Of a stretch of DNA of 64,000 nt, positions 43,080 through 54,467 are shown piece after piece. The DNA is taken from assembly GCA_905221605.1 (NCBI GenBank), contig CAJNDS010000743.1, positions 1 to 64,000 of the forward strand, read 5' to 3'. The notes beneath the pieces were generated by a model. It had not been told where the DNA came from, did not search any database, and was given only the letters and a program-made list of their open reading frames with translations. This stretch comes from Symbiodinium natans (taxonomy: Eukaryota > Sar > Dinophyceae > Suessiales > Symbiodiniaceae). Positions within the stretch are counted from its first letter, which is position 1, and each line of letters starts with the position of its first letter. Position numbers and translations under genes: made by a program.

Positions 43080-43990
43080 AAACAACCAAACCCCGACGTG
43101 CAAGAGCGACGCTTCGCACTTCGCGAGCATGGCGACGTCGAAGCGCCCGGTGCCTAGGCGGCCCGAGCGCGATGTCCGATTGTCCGACAGTTTCGCATTT
43201 CGCGAACCCGTCCAAAAAGCGACGACGGACGATGGATGACTTGCTGCCCAGCTGGTTAGGTTCACCTGGCTGGTTGCGGCATTCCTCCCCTGTCACCAGA
43301 AAGTCAGTACTGTAGTAGACACATGAGAGCCAAATTCGGTTTAGTTTGGGCGGAGGCTGTCTAGGTGTTAGGTTCAAGGGTGCTGTGATGTTCCAGTGTC
43401 GTGTTGTTTTGCTGAACCAGAGCCGTCTGGTGTCCCTCTGCGACCACCGGAGGCAGGGGTCACCCCATCTTGCTTGGCGTATGTAGTCAACTTACGGGGT
43501 TGTGTTTTCGGGAAGCAGGGGCTGCCCGGGGGGCGGGAGCGCTATGTCCAACATCCGGAGATGCAAAAAAGCCCAAAAAGCGACGACAGTTTCGCATTTG
43601 GCGAGCCCAGGCGTCCAAACGAGGTCGCACGGGAATTTCCACGTGCTGGAAGAAGTTTCCCTCGTGATGTGCTTGAACCTCTGCCTCGCTGTGCGGCCAG
43701 CTACAGTATGCGGGAGTGCTTAAGAGTCGAGGACAGTTTCACGATGTCACGATGTAGCACGGTTGGCGAACCCCAACGTCTAAAAGCGACGACAGTTTCG
43801 CATGTCACAAACCCAGACGTTTTAAAGCGACGACAGATACGAGGATGGCGACGTCGATGCACATGTCTAGGCAGGAGCGCGATTTCCAACATCGCGAATA
43901 TCGTGAATTGCAAATCCCCGTGGCTGCACGAAGTGAAACCATCCAACGGCCCAAAGTGAAGGAAACCACCCGCCTGAAGCGATGCAAGCC
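43080..43990. repeat. dispersed repeat with AAGCGACGACAGTTTCGCAT core
   Basis: The core recurs with changes near 43,180-43,230, 43,575, 43,790 and 43,826. It is often preceded by a GGGAGCGC-ATGTCCAACATC type stretch and followed by GCGAACCC/ACAAACCC. All open frames in this part follow the repeat. Confidence 0.65.
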
Positions 43991-44429
43991 TCGAAAAGTG
44001 CATGGGACGTACTAGGCGGATTTCCACCCGCAAAGACGAGAAAATGCGCATGGGGCCTAGGCGAGGGCGCGACGCGACACCATCCACCAATCAAGAGCAT
44101 GTTTTTTTCGCGGTATTTTGCGATGCTTCAACAGAAATCCGTGCGGGATCCGCGCTGTGGAAAAAGTACCATTTTCGTCCACAATGTAACCACCGCTCGA
44201 GGAAAAACGTCCGCGCATGCGCGCGCAAACCAATTTAAGACCCTTTTACCCTGAACGAAAGAAACCTACTGGCACACTGTTTGGGGAACAAGCGTCGGAC
44301 TTCAAATTCCCATGGACATGGGCCTTGCAAATCTGGAATCTGGAACTGCGGAGATCTAGTCAATTTACAGATGAAATAAATAGAGATACGACAAAACCTG
44401 TGGTCTTGGGAACCGGGGGTTGGGGATAT

Positions 44430-44621
44430 GTATGTGTACATATCTATCATATCATATCATATCATATCACGTGTGTATATATATGTAATAACAATGAAGA
44501 ATAAGAAGAAGAATATTACCAATAGAAATAATAATGATAAAAGTAACTAGATGAATAAATAAGTAAATACATAAACAAATTGGATAAATTTCAGAAATCA
44601 AATAATATATAAAAGCATATT

Positions 44622-44652
<31 letters not shown>

Positions 44653-44660
44653 GTAAGAGG
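44430..44660. repeat. AT-rich simple-sequence block
   Basis: ATATC pentamers (44,446-44,468), (TA)n runs at 44,474-44,484 and 44,618-44,652, and A-rich DNA between them. It marks the entry into the satellite-rich part of the window. Confidence 0.8.
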
Positions 44661-44704
44661 AACCTTTACGTATCATTTGACCTTTGTCCTTGCCTCCTTA
44701 CTCC

Positions 44705-46938
44705 AATATGAAGAATTAGAAATTTAGGAATTCAGGCCTTAAGCCGAAACTCCTAAATTACTAATTCCTTGAAATTAGGAATTAATGAATTTAGGAGTTT
44801 CGGCTTAAGGCCCGAATTCCTAAATTCCTAAATTCCTGATTCCCCGGAATTAGGAATTGAGGAATTTAGAATTTCGGCTGAAGGCCTGAATTCCTAAATT
44901 CCTCAATTCCTAGTTCCCGGGAATTAGGAATTTAGGAATTTCGGCTGAAGGCAAAAACTCCTAAATTCCTCAATTCCTAATTCCAGCGGGCCAGAAACCC
45001 AGAGGAATTAGAACTTCTGAAATTCCTTGAATTCCTTAAATTTCTAAATTCCTAATTCCCGGGAATTAGAAATTTGGGAGTTTTGGCCTTGAGCCAAAAT
45101 TCCAAAATAGCCGAAATTCCTAAATTCCTAAATTCCTAATTTCCGGGAATTAGGAATTTAGGAATTTAGGAGTTTTGGCCTGTAGCCGAAATTCTTAAAT
45201 TCCTAAATTCTTAATTCCAGCGGGCCAGAAACCCAGAGGAATTAGAACTTCTGAAATTCCTTGAATTCCTTGAATTCCTAAATTCCTAATTCCCGGAAAT
45301 TCGGAAATTAGGAATTTAGGAGTTTTGGCCTTGAGCCGAAATTCCTAAATCCCTAAATTCCTAATTCCCGGGAATTAGGAATTTAAGAATTCAAGGAAAG
45401 CGGGCCAGAAACCCAGAGGAATTAGAACTTCTGAAATTCTTTGAATTCCTTAAATTCCTAAATTCCTAATTCCCGGAAATTAGGAATTTAGGAATTTAGG
45501 AGTTTCGGCTAAAGGCCGAAAATCATAAATTCCTAAATTCCTAATTCCAGCGGGCCGGAAACCCAAAGGAATTAGAACTTCTGAAATTCCTTGAATTCCT
45601 TAAATTCCTAAATTCCTAATTCCCGGGAATTAGGAATTTAGGAATTTACGAGTTTTGGCCTTGAGCCGGAATTCCTAAATTCTCAAATTCCTAATTCCCG
45701 GGAATTAGGAATTTAGAAATTTAAGGAACTCAAGGAATTTCAGAAGTTCTAATTCTTCCCGGGTTCCGGCCCGCTGGAAGTAGGAATTTAGGAATTTAGG
45801 AGTTTTGGGCCTGTAGCCGAAATTCCCTAAATTCCTAAATTCCTAATTCCCGGGAATTAGGAATTTAGGAATTTAAGGAATTCAAGGAATTTCAGAAGTT
45901 CTAATTCTTCTGGGTTTCCGGCCCGCTGGAATTAGGAATTTAGGAATTTAAGGAATTCAAGGAATTTCAGAAGTTCTAATTCCTCTGGGTTTCCGGCCCG
46001 CTGGAATTAGGAATTTAGGAATTTAGGAGTTTTGGCCTGTAGCCGAAATTGCTAAATTCCTAAATTCCTAATTCCCGGGAATTAGGAATTTAGAAATTTA
46101 AGAGTTTTGGGCTGTAGCTGAAATTCCTAAATTCCTAATATTGCGAATTCCAGCGGGCCGGAAACCCAGAGGAATTAGAACTTCTGAAATTCCTTGAATT
46201 CCTTAAATTCCTAAATTCCTAATTCCCGGAAATTAGGAATTTTGGAATTTAGGAATTTGAGCCTTCAGCCGAAATTCCTAAATTCCTAAATTCCTAATTC
46301 CCGGGAATTAGGAATTTACAAATTTAAGGAATTCAAGGAATTTCCGAAGTTCTAATTCTTCTGGCTTTCCGGCCCGCTGGAATTAGGAATTTAGGAATTT
46401 AGGAGTTTTGGGCCTGTAGCCGAAATTCCTAAATTCCTAAATTCCCAAATTCCTAATTTCCGGGAATTGGGAGTTTAGGAATTTAAGGAATTCAAGGAAT
46501 TTCAGAAGTTCTAATTCCTCTGGGTTTCCGGCCCGCTGGAATTAGGAATTTAGGAATTTAGGAGTTTTGGCCTGTAGCCGAAATTCCTAAATTCCTAAAT
46601 TCCTAATTCCCGGGAATTAGGAATTTAGAAATTTAAGAGTTTTGGGCTGTAGCTGAAATTCCTAAATTCCTAAATTGCTAATTCCAGCGGGCCGGAAACC
46701 CAGAGGAATTAGAACTTCTGAAATTCCTTGAATTCCTTAAATGCCTAAATTCCTAATTCCCGGAAATTAGGAATTTAGGAATTTAGGAATTTTAGCCTTC
46801 AGCCGAAATTCCTAAATTCCTAAATTCCTAATTCCCGGGAATTAGGAATTTAGAAATTTAAGGAATTCAAGGAATTTCAGAAGTTCTAATTCTTCTGGGT
46901 TTCCGGCCCGCTGGAATTATGAATTTAGGAATTTGATC
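44705..46938. repeat. palindromic CCCGGG-centred satellite
   Basis: About 2.2 kb built from CCTAAATTCCTAATTCCC and its complement GGGAATTAGGAATTTAGG, so that many centres are near-perfect palindromes around CCCGGG (about eleven such hexamers). Between them alternate GGAGTTTTGGCC/GCCGAAATTCC and a 50-base block starting AGCGGGCC-GAAACCC-GAGG. The latter occurs six times direct (near 44985, 45219, 45399, 45549, 46152, 46686) and six times inverted (near 45724, 45871, 45950, 46325, 46485, 46860). No coding potential. Confidence 0.95.
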
Positions 46939-47225
46939 TACGCCCCACTTTTTTTGTAAGAAACAGCCCCGCGTAGATCCAGGCAGATTTTGTCCATGGT
47001 GTTTTCTCAAAAAACACGAAGGACATAATCTGCCTGGGTCTGCGCGCCACTTTTTTGTAAGAAACAGCGCCGCGTAGATCCAGGCAGATTTTGTCCATGG
47101 TGTTTTTTCAAATAGATCCAGGCATATTTTTGTCTTTGGTGTTTTCTCAAAAAAACGACGGACAAAATCTGCCTGGATCTACGCGCCACGGTTTTTGTAA
47201 GAATACAGCCCTGCGTGGAATCCTG
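46939..47225. repeat. hairpin-forming tandem repeat
   Basis: Units contain GATCCAGGCAGATTTTGTCC, a TGGTGTTTTCTCAAAAAA spacer and the inverted GGACAAAATCTGCCTGGATC type arm, then a CTACGCGCCAC-TTTTTGTAAGAA-CAGC linker. Two full hairpins and an extra half unit are seen. Confidence 0.85.
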
Positions 47226-47459
47226 GGACGACCTTTCCCCCCCCCCCCCCAGGATGTAAACTATTCAAAATATTCAACCTATCTAAATTATTTAATGGCT
47301 ACCGCCAGTGCCGCCGACCCCTTGGAGGCAAACGCCCAAGCTGCCCAAACCCTATCCCTTCGTTTCCCCCCCCCCCTTCTTCTCCTGCTCAACTCTGGGA
47401 GATAATGCCTCTGCTCTAAGCGCCGAAACCGTAAACCTTGGTTCTAAGTTCTGAAACGG
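47226..47459. other. no gene recognised
   Basis: Short unique stretch with C-runs at 47,237-47,250 and 47,367-47,376. Confidence 0.6.
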
Positions 47460-48629
47460 TATATGTAAAGGGATGGGGTTGGAAAGGGGAAGGGTACTGA
47501 GGAAGAGGGGCAGGGGAAGGGAGTGGAATGGTTGGGTAGAGGGTATCGGCGAGGGGGGTATAGGCGGAGGGGGGGGGGTTTGGAGAACGCAGTAGGTGAG
47601 GGATTGAGGAGGGGCAGGGGGGCTGGGGAGGGGGGGTGGCGGGGCCAGTGCGGGAAGGGTAGGGTCGAGGCGAGGGGGGGGGAGGGTTTGGGGTAGGGGT
47701 GGGGGTGGGGGTGGGGTGGGGGGAGGTGGCATGTGAGGGGGTGAGGAGGTGGGTGTGTGTGGGGTGGGAGGTCAGGGACGGGGGGGAGGAGGACGGGTGG
47801 GGAGGGAGAGGAGAGGGGCAGGGCAGGAGGAGTGGAATGGTTGGGAAGGGGAAGGGTAGTGGGGGGGGCAGGGGAAAAAGGGTAGGAGAGGTGGGGTGGG
47901 CAGGGATGAGGGGCGGAGTAGCTGGTAGAGGGAAGGCCTGCAGGATGGGGAGGAGGGGGCGGCGGGGGTTGGGCGGGTGGGGTGGGTAGGGGGGCGGGGG
48001 GTGGGGTGGGGGAGGGGGGTGGGGGGGAAGGGCGGGAAGGGCGGAAAAAACGAAAAAGGCGGGCGTGACTGGACCCTGTAAATGATTGCCATCCGCCAGG
48101 GGAGGTCTTGGCGGAGGGGGGGGTCGGCAGCGGGGTAGGGCAGGGGGGGGTGGGGGGTTTAGAGGGTAGGCCTGTGCGGGATGTGAGGGGCGTGGCTCGT
48201 GGGGGGGTGGAGGCAGGGCGGGGTGTGGGTGGGGCGGGGGGCGGGGCGGGGGGGTGGGGGGGACGGACAGAGGAATGGAGTGGAAGAGGTTGCGGTCAGG
48301 GCAGGGATGGGGGAAGGCCCCGGGAAACACGGGGAACAAACAGGGAGGGGAGCAGTGCGGGAGGGTGGGTGAGGGGGGGGGGGAAGCGAAGGGGGGTGGG
48401 GGGGTGAGAGGGGGGGGTGGGGAGAGGCGGGAAGGGCGAGAGGGCGGGCGTGTACTGGACCCTTTATCGTTGTCTCATCGGCGGGTGGCAGCGGGTGGGG
48501 TAGGGCAGGGGGGGGCTGGGGGGTTTGGTGGTAGGGGTTGGGGGGGGGTGGGTTTCTAATCGGTGGGGGGTGGGGGGTGGGGGGGTGGGGTGGGGGATGG
48601 GGTGGGTGGTGCGGGGGGGGAAGGGGAAG
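47460..48629. repeat. G-rich low-complexity tract up to the gap
   Basis: About 1.2 kb of G with T and A interruptions on the + strand. A weak long period is visible: CTGGACCCTGTAAATG near 48,070 and CTGGACCCTTTATCG near 48,455, about 385 bases apart. Pro-rich - strand frames of up to 307 codons are artefacts. The G-strand bias would favour quadruplex structures. Confidence 0.85.
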
Positions 48630-48729
48630 NNNNNNNNNNNNNNNNNNNNNNNNNNNNNNNNNNNNNNNNNNNNNNNNNNNNNNNNNNNNNNNNNNNNNNN
48701 NNNNNNNNNNNNNNNNNNNNNNNNNNNNN
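48630..48729. other. scaffold gap, 100 N
   Basis: Exactly 100 unknown bases, the usual placeholder for a gap of unknown size. It lies at the end of the G-rich tract, so the left and right parts are linked only by scaffolding. Confidence 1.
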
Positions 48730-48865
48730 TGAATCCTGGGGAGCCCAGTTATTCAAATTATTTAAACGATTCAAATTCGGGTGGAGATGCCCGTTAAATC
48801 AATTTTGAAAGCAAGAGGTTTTTGTTAAGTTTTTAAGGGTAGTAAGAGATTTTACAAATTGATGA

Positions 48866-51297
48866 GGACAGTGTCCTTCCGAGTCCTTACCCAGAATACT
48901 TGTTTCTTTGCAATTTTCAAGGGTTTTAAAAGAATGCAAGGGGCCTTTTCAAATCTTAAGGGGCCTCTGCGGCATATCGGTTAAGTATCAACAATCTTCG
49001 CGTGAAAAAATCCTCCGAGTTGTTTCTCCTGAAAAGAACGGGAAAAATACCCTCAAATTCGGCTGGAGTCCCTTGAGTTTAGGCCTGACTCCCTTGAAAT
49101 TCTTGGACATCATCTTTTTTCCTTCCCGTTCCCCTGATGTTTTGTCCAAGGGAAGCGTTGTTTTCACCCTGGAATCTCCCAGGTGCTCGAGTGCTTAAGC
49201 GAAACGAATATGCTTTGGTCCGGACCCTTAGACGAATAAGGTTTAGGAATAGGGTTAGGCTTAAGCATTAAACGAACAAGCTTCAGCCATAAGGCTCGCG
49301 CCCCTCCCCCCCTCTCCCGCAATCTCGTCGTGCCCAAGTGCGTGGTTTAGGAATCTCGAATTCATAGACCTCAGTGTCCGGCGCAAAACCTCAAACAAAG
49401 AAGGTTCATGCACACGTTTTGGCCTGCAACGTTAAAAGAATAGGTTTAGGAACAAACAAATTGGAATGGACAGCGTCCTTCCGAGTCCTTCCCCAGAATA
49501 TTTGTTTCTTTGCAATTTTCAAGGGTTTTTAAAGAATGCAAGGGGCCTTTTTAAATCTTAAGTGGCCTCTGTGGCATATTCGTTAAGTATCAACAATCTT
49601 CGCATGAAAAAAATCCTCCGAGTTGTTTCCCCTGAAGAAACGGAAAAAACACCCTCAAACTCGGCTGGAGTCTCTTGAGTTTCGGCCTGATTCCCTTGAA
49701 ATTCTTGGACATCCTCTTTTTCCCCTCGATTTTGAAGAAGCCCCTTGAGTTTTTTGCCGCTTCGATTCCCGTTCCCCTGATGTTTTGTCCAAGGGAAGCG
49801 TTTTTTTTTCACTCTGAAATCTCCCAGGCGCTCGATGCTTAAGCGAAACGAATATGCTTTGGTCCGGACCCTTAGACGAATAAGGTTTAGGAATAGGGTT
49901 AGGCTTAAGCATTAAACGAACAAGCTTCAGCCATAAGGCTCGCGCCCCTCCCCCCTTCTCCCGCAACCTCGTCGTGCCCAAGTGCGTGGTTTAGGAATCT
50001 CGAATTCATAGACCTCAGTGTCCGGCGCAAAGCCTCAAACAAAGAAGGTTCATGCACACGTTTTGGCCTGAAACGTTAAAAGAATAGGTATATTACGGTA
50101 TATTTGTTTCTTTGCAATTTTCAAGGGTTTTAAAAGAATGCAAGGGGCCTTTTCAAATCTTAAGTGGCCTCTGTGGCATATTCGTTAAGTATCAACAATC
50201 TTCGCATGAAAAACCCTCCGAGTTGTTTCTCCTGAAGAAAAGGAAAAATACCCTCAAACTCGGCTGGAGTCTCTTGAGTTTCGGCCTGATTCCGTTGAAA
50301 TTCTTGGACATCCTCTTCTTCCCCTCGATTTTGAAGAAGCCCCTTGAGTTTTTTGCCGCTTCGATTCCCGTTCCCCTGATGTTTTGTCCAAGGGAAGCGT
50401 TTTTTTTCACTCTGAAATCTCCCAGGCGCTCGATTGCTTAAGCGAAACGAATATGCTTTGGTCCGGACCCTTAGACGAATAAGGCTTAGGAATAGGGTTA
50501 GGCTTAAGCATTAAACGAACAAGCTTCAGCCATAAGGCTCGCGCCCCTCCCCCCCTCTCCCGCAACCTCGTCGTTCCCAAGTGCGTGGTTTAGGAATCTC
50601 GAATTCATAGACCTCAGTGTCCGGCGCAAAACCTCGAACAAAGAAGGTTCATGCACACGTTTTGGCCTGAAACGTTAAAAGAATAGGTATATTACGGTAT
50701 ATTTGTTTCTTTGCAATTTTCAAGGGTTTTAAAAGAATGCAAGGGGCCTTTTCAAATCTTAAGTGGCCTCTGTGGCATATTCGTTAAGTATCAACAATCT
50801 TCGCATGAAAAACATCCTCCGAGTTGTTTCTCCTGAAGAAAAGGAAAAAATACCCTCAAACTCGGCTGGAGTCTCTTGAGTTTCGGCCTGATTCCCTTAA
50901 AATTCTTGGACATCCTCTTCTTCCCCTCGATTTTGAAGAAGCCCCTTGAGTTTTTTGCCGCTTCGATTCCCGTTCCCCTGATGTTTTGTCCAAGGGAAGC
51001 GTTTTTTTTCACTCTGAAATCTCCCAGGTGCTCGATTGCTGAAGCGAAACGAATATGCTTTGGTCCTAACCCTTAGACGAATAAGGTTTAGGAATAGGGT
51101 TAGGCTTAAGCATTAAACGAACAAGCTTCAGCCATAAGGCTCGCGCCCCTCCCCCCCTCTCCCGCAACCTCGTCGTGCCCAGGTGCGTGGTTTAGGAATC
51201 TAGGATTATTAGACCTCAGTGTCCGGCGCAAAACCTCAAACAAAGAAGGTTCATGCATATGTTTTGGCCTGCAACGTTAAAAGAATAGGTTTAGGAA
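48866..51297. repeat. 600-bp satellite, four tandem copies
   Basis: Copies start (at TGTTTCTTTGCAATTTTCAA) at 48901, 49503, 50105 and 50704, with periods of 602, 602 and 599. The first lacks a stretch present in the others (CTCGATTTTGAAGAAGCCCC). Each contains GGTTTAGGAATAGGGTTAGG, resembling broken TTTAGGG repeats. Frames of 60-108 codons repeat with the satellite and are not genes. Confidence 0.95.
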
Positions 51298-51419
51298 GGC
51301 AATGTCCCAAAACTACAGAAGCATGCGTACAGCTTGGAATAGGGTTTGACCCTAGCCTTAATCGAATACGGTGCTTAGAAATCTAAACGTAAGAAAAATG
51401 GGTAGGGTTTATGAGATAT

Positions 51420-52770
51420 TTATTTGTGATTATTGGGGATAATTCATGTGTGAGAAATGATAATTGTTTTCGGTGACCCTTTGGGAAACATTGAAATGAC
51501 AACCCATGTGCTTGCGAGCAAGTCGGGCTTGTGGGAAGGCCCAGAACCCAGATACTTGCTCACAATATTCTCGCTGCCCCGGGGTTACATACAAAAATAC
51601 CAATGCCCTCAAATACTTCCTAGTCTTTCGGTTTAGGATTACCGCCCTTTCCTCTCCATTTCTTTATTTGATATACAATACAGACACGCTACATACCTGC
51701 ACGATGTGGGTAGAAATTCCTAGCTGTTCATGCAACACATAGGTTCCGGGGGCGAACTCAGCCGCTGCTTTTTTTTTTTTTGGGGGGGGGACTTTCCACA
51801 GAGGCAAGAAATGCTACAACTACAAAACGAAACATTTCAACGAATTTCCATTAAAGAAAACAGTTCCCGCCAAAGCAACCAATACCAAAAAACCGAAACA
51901 ACCCAACAACAACAATTTTGCAGGACTCTTCGAAAAACCAATTCCCACAAGACCAAAAAACCAATTCCCGCAAAACCCAAAAAACCAATTCCCACAAAAC
52001 CAAAAAAAACAATACCAAAAAAACCAAAAGAACAAAAAAAAACAATTTTCCGAGACTCTGTGAAAGCTTTGGAGATAAGCTTACCAATCAAAAGTCCCGG
52101 AAAATTTGTTTTTTTGGTATTTTTGGTTCTTTTGGTATTGGTTTTTTTGGTTCTTTGGGAATTGGTTTTTTGGGACTATGTCTTTTGGTTTCGGTGTCCC
52201 AGTTCCCCCTATGAGCCATGCACTCACATCCAAACACATAATCTGGCAGGTCGTTTTGGCTGCTTACTCGCATTACAGTTTGAACCTATCTCATACAGAA
52301 AAATGTATATTATATGCTACCCCCCCCCCCCCGGCCGGCCCCCCTCCTAAACCTAGGTTTCGTACACTTTTGTCGTAAGGATGTGATACTCAGTTGCTTT
52401 GGATGAGTATCATGTAAGACCTTATGTGCTTGTGAGTCTTGCGGATAATTTGAAAAATGAGAATTGTTTTTGAGAAATGAGAACCATGTTGGGAGACCTG
52501 TGGAAAGCATTGAAAGTGAAAAAAGAGATGTTTGTAGCAGCCCGCTGGAAGGTCCCAGGAAATAGTGAAAGGATATTTGCTCACAGTATTCTCGCGTCCC
52601 CGGGGGTTGCAGCAAAAGGTTTTATGCATCACCCTATGCGCTCGAAAACTTCCTAGTCTTATGGTTCGAGGCTTACCATCCTTCCTTCTCCATTAAATAT
52701 CTGTCTTTGATATGCAAAAACACATGATGTGTGTACTTATTCTGCTTTTTCTCTGCGTTTCCACAGGAGG
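51420..52770. repeat. two diverged copies of a 350-bp repeat with an inverted simple repeat between
   Basis: Copies at about 51,425-51,720 and 52,400-52,740 share CTCACAATATTCTCGC/CTCACAGTATTCTCGC and ACTTCCTAGTCTT. Between them, A-rich CCAATTCCCACAAAACC units (51,935-52,060) face their complement GGTTCTTTGGGAATTGG (52,100-52,190) across about 45 bases. T-run plus G-run at 51,768-51,789 and a C-run at 52,321-52,332. Confidence 0.75.
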
Positions 52771-52839
52771 CAAGCACTACAAACACAGGCAAGGTTCAAT
52801 TCCTATAGGTAACGCTGAAAACTGAAGGTCTGGGCATTT

Positions 52840-53120
52840 ATACCTTAGCGCCTATACGGTTAAAAACCTTTGAACCCTTTAGAGCCCTATAGGGTTTCTC
52901 TATGGGCTTAGTTTTACATGCCTAAATCTTAAACCCTAAACCTTTAAATCTTAACCCTATAGGGATTAAAGGTTCGCCGAAATACGAACCTAAATGGTAT
53001 AGGGTTAAGGTCTCAATACCTAAATCTTAAACCCTTAAGGTTTAAACTTTATGGGCTTAGGTTTACATGCCTAAATCTAAACCCTAAACCTTTAATTCTT
53101 AACCCTCTTGGGTTTAGCAG
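52840..53120. repeat. degenerate telomere-like sequence
   Basis: Many CCCTAAACC, AACCCTTTAG, TAAACCCTA and TTAACCCTATAGGG variants in both orientations. TTTAGGG is the telomere unit of dinoflagellates and plants. No exact tandem array of the unit is present. Confidence 0.6.
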
Positions 53121-54201
53121 GGGCGGGAAGTCGCAGCATGTAAAACCCCAAAAACGCAGCGGCTGACTTCGCCCCCCGAACCAACACATACATCCTATGT
53201 ACCTGTGCGACGCGTTAGAAAGTCTACCTTTTCACACAACGCATATACTCTTCGTTTTTTTGGAAAGAACACGAGGGACGAAGAGAAAGGACCTTCTCTT
53301 CCCATTTTCCTCGTCAAAAGGAAAAAGAAAATATCTGGATAGAATTGAAGAGAGAAGAGAGCGATGGAAAAGCAATGAGAAACAAGAAGGATAGCCTTTT
53401 CAGTCTATATAATGTTTCCTTCTTCTGATCGTTTGTTCTTTTGTCTTCGGTTTGTGCCTTGCCTTCCGCTTTTCCTTTGAAGAAGACAGAAAGGAAAGGG
53501 TGCGAATGGAGTTTCCTTTGCACGCTTTGATGAGAGGAACACGTAACGAAGAGAAGAGAAAAGAAGAGAAGACATGGAGACTGAGGACAGGGGAGGTTTC
53601 TTCCTCCTCTGACCTATCCATTTTCTGAATAAGATAAGAGAGAAGCGCTCTTGTCCATTCTTTGTTGTGCAGTCTCTTCCTCTCTCGCTGAGTGAGAAAA
53701 GAAAAGAGCAAGGCCACCGAAAAGGGACAAGGAGAACTTCTTCTTCGTTTCTTTAGCAGTTCCCTTGAGTTTCCTAAGCAAAAAAGAACAGAAGACCTGG
53801 GAATGCAGGAGAGAAAGAAAGCAAAGAGAGGGTGTAAGGGCACTCAGCGGCCTCCCTTCTTGCCACGAACAAAAACAATCCATCCTCCCCTCTTTTCCCG
53901 TCCATTAACTTCTCCTTTCCTTGTCCTCTTGTGTATTCATTTGTCACGTGTAAAAGAAAGCAAAGAAGAGAGAGGAGAGATAAGAGAGACGAGAGAGGAT
54001 GATGGTGGCGAGATTCATGTGTATTCTTGCATGTTCAGTTTTCCTGCTGTAAGAAAAGCGCTAAAGAAGTGGGAAAACAAAGACGATGCAGGATGAGTAG
54101 TGAGTGAAATTGGCGCCTTGCATATGTATTTGTCTTTCTGTAACGAGATAGACTACAGAACAGGGATAAGAGGGCAGAGGGAATTTCTTCGCCCTGTCGT
54201 A

Positions 54202-54360
54202 TTCCTTTCTTCCAGACGAGAAGCAAATGGATAAGACAAGATGGAAAGAGACATTCTTTGCTTCGCTGCAGATTGTGGGAAGAAAACAATGAGTTTAGAA
54301 TCCAACAGTAGACTGCTTGGGGAACAAGGTTTCCCTTTGCTCTTTTTGTGAAAGTCGGGC
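54202..54360 (+). repeat. 159-bp segment, inverted in the second copy
   Basis: From ATTCCTTTCTTCCAG to GAAAGTCGGGC. The same bases appear reversed and complemented at 56179-56337 with very few changes. Confidence 0.9.
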
Positions 54361-54362
54361 AA

Positions 54363-54467
<105 letters not shown>

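Noticed and set aside
47352-48559. Pro-rich - strand frames, up to 307 codons, and Gly-rich + strand frames
   Set aside because: Low-complexity G-rich sequence next to an assembly gap; no domain or codon structure.
48525-48808. Frames reading through the N run
   Set aside because: They include about 34 unknown codons; not interpretable.
48866-51297. Regular spacing that could suggest a CRISPR-like array
   Set aside because: Units are 600 bp with no short direct repeat plus unique spacer pattern; this is a satellite in a eukaryotic genome.
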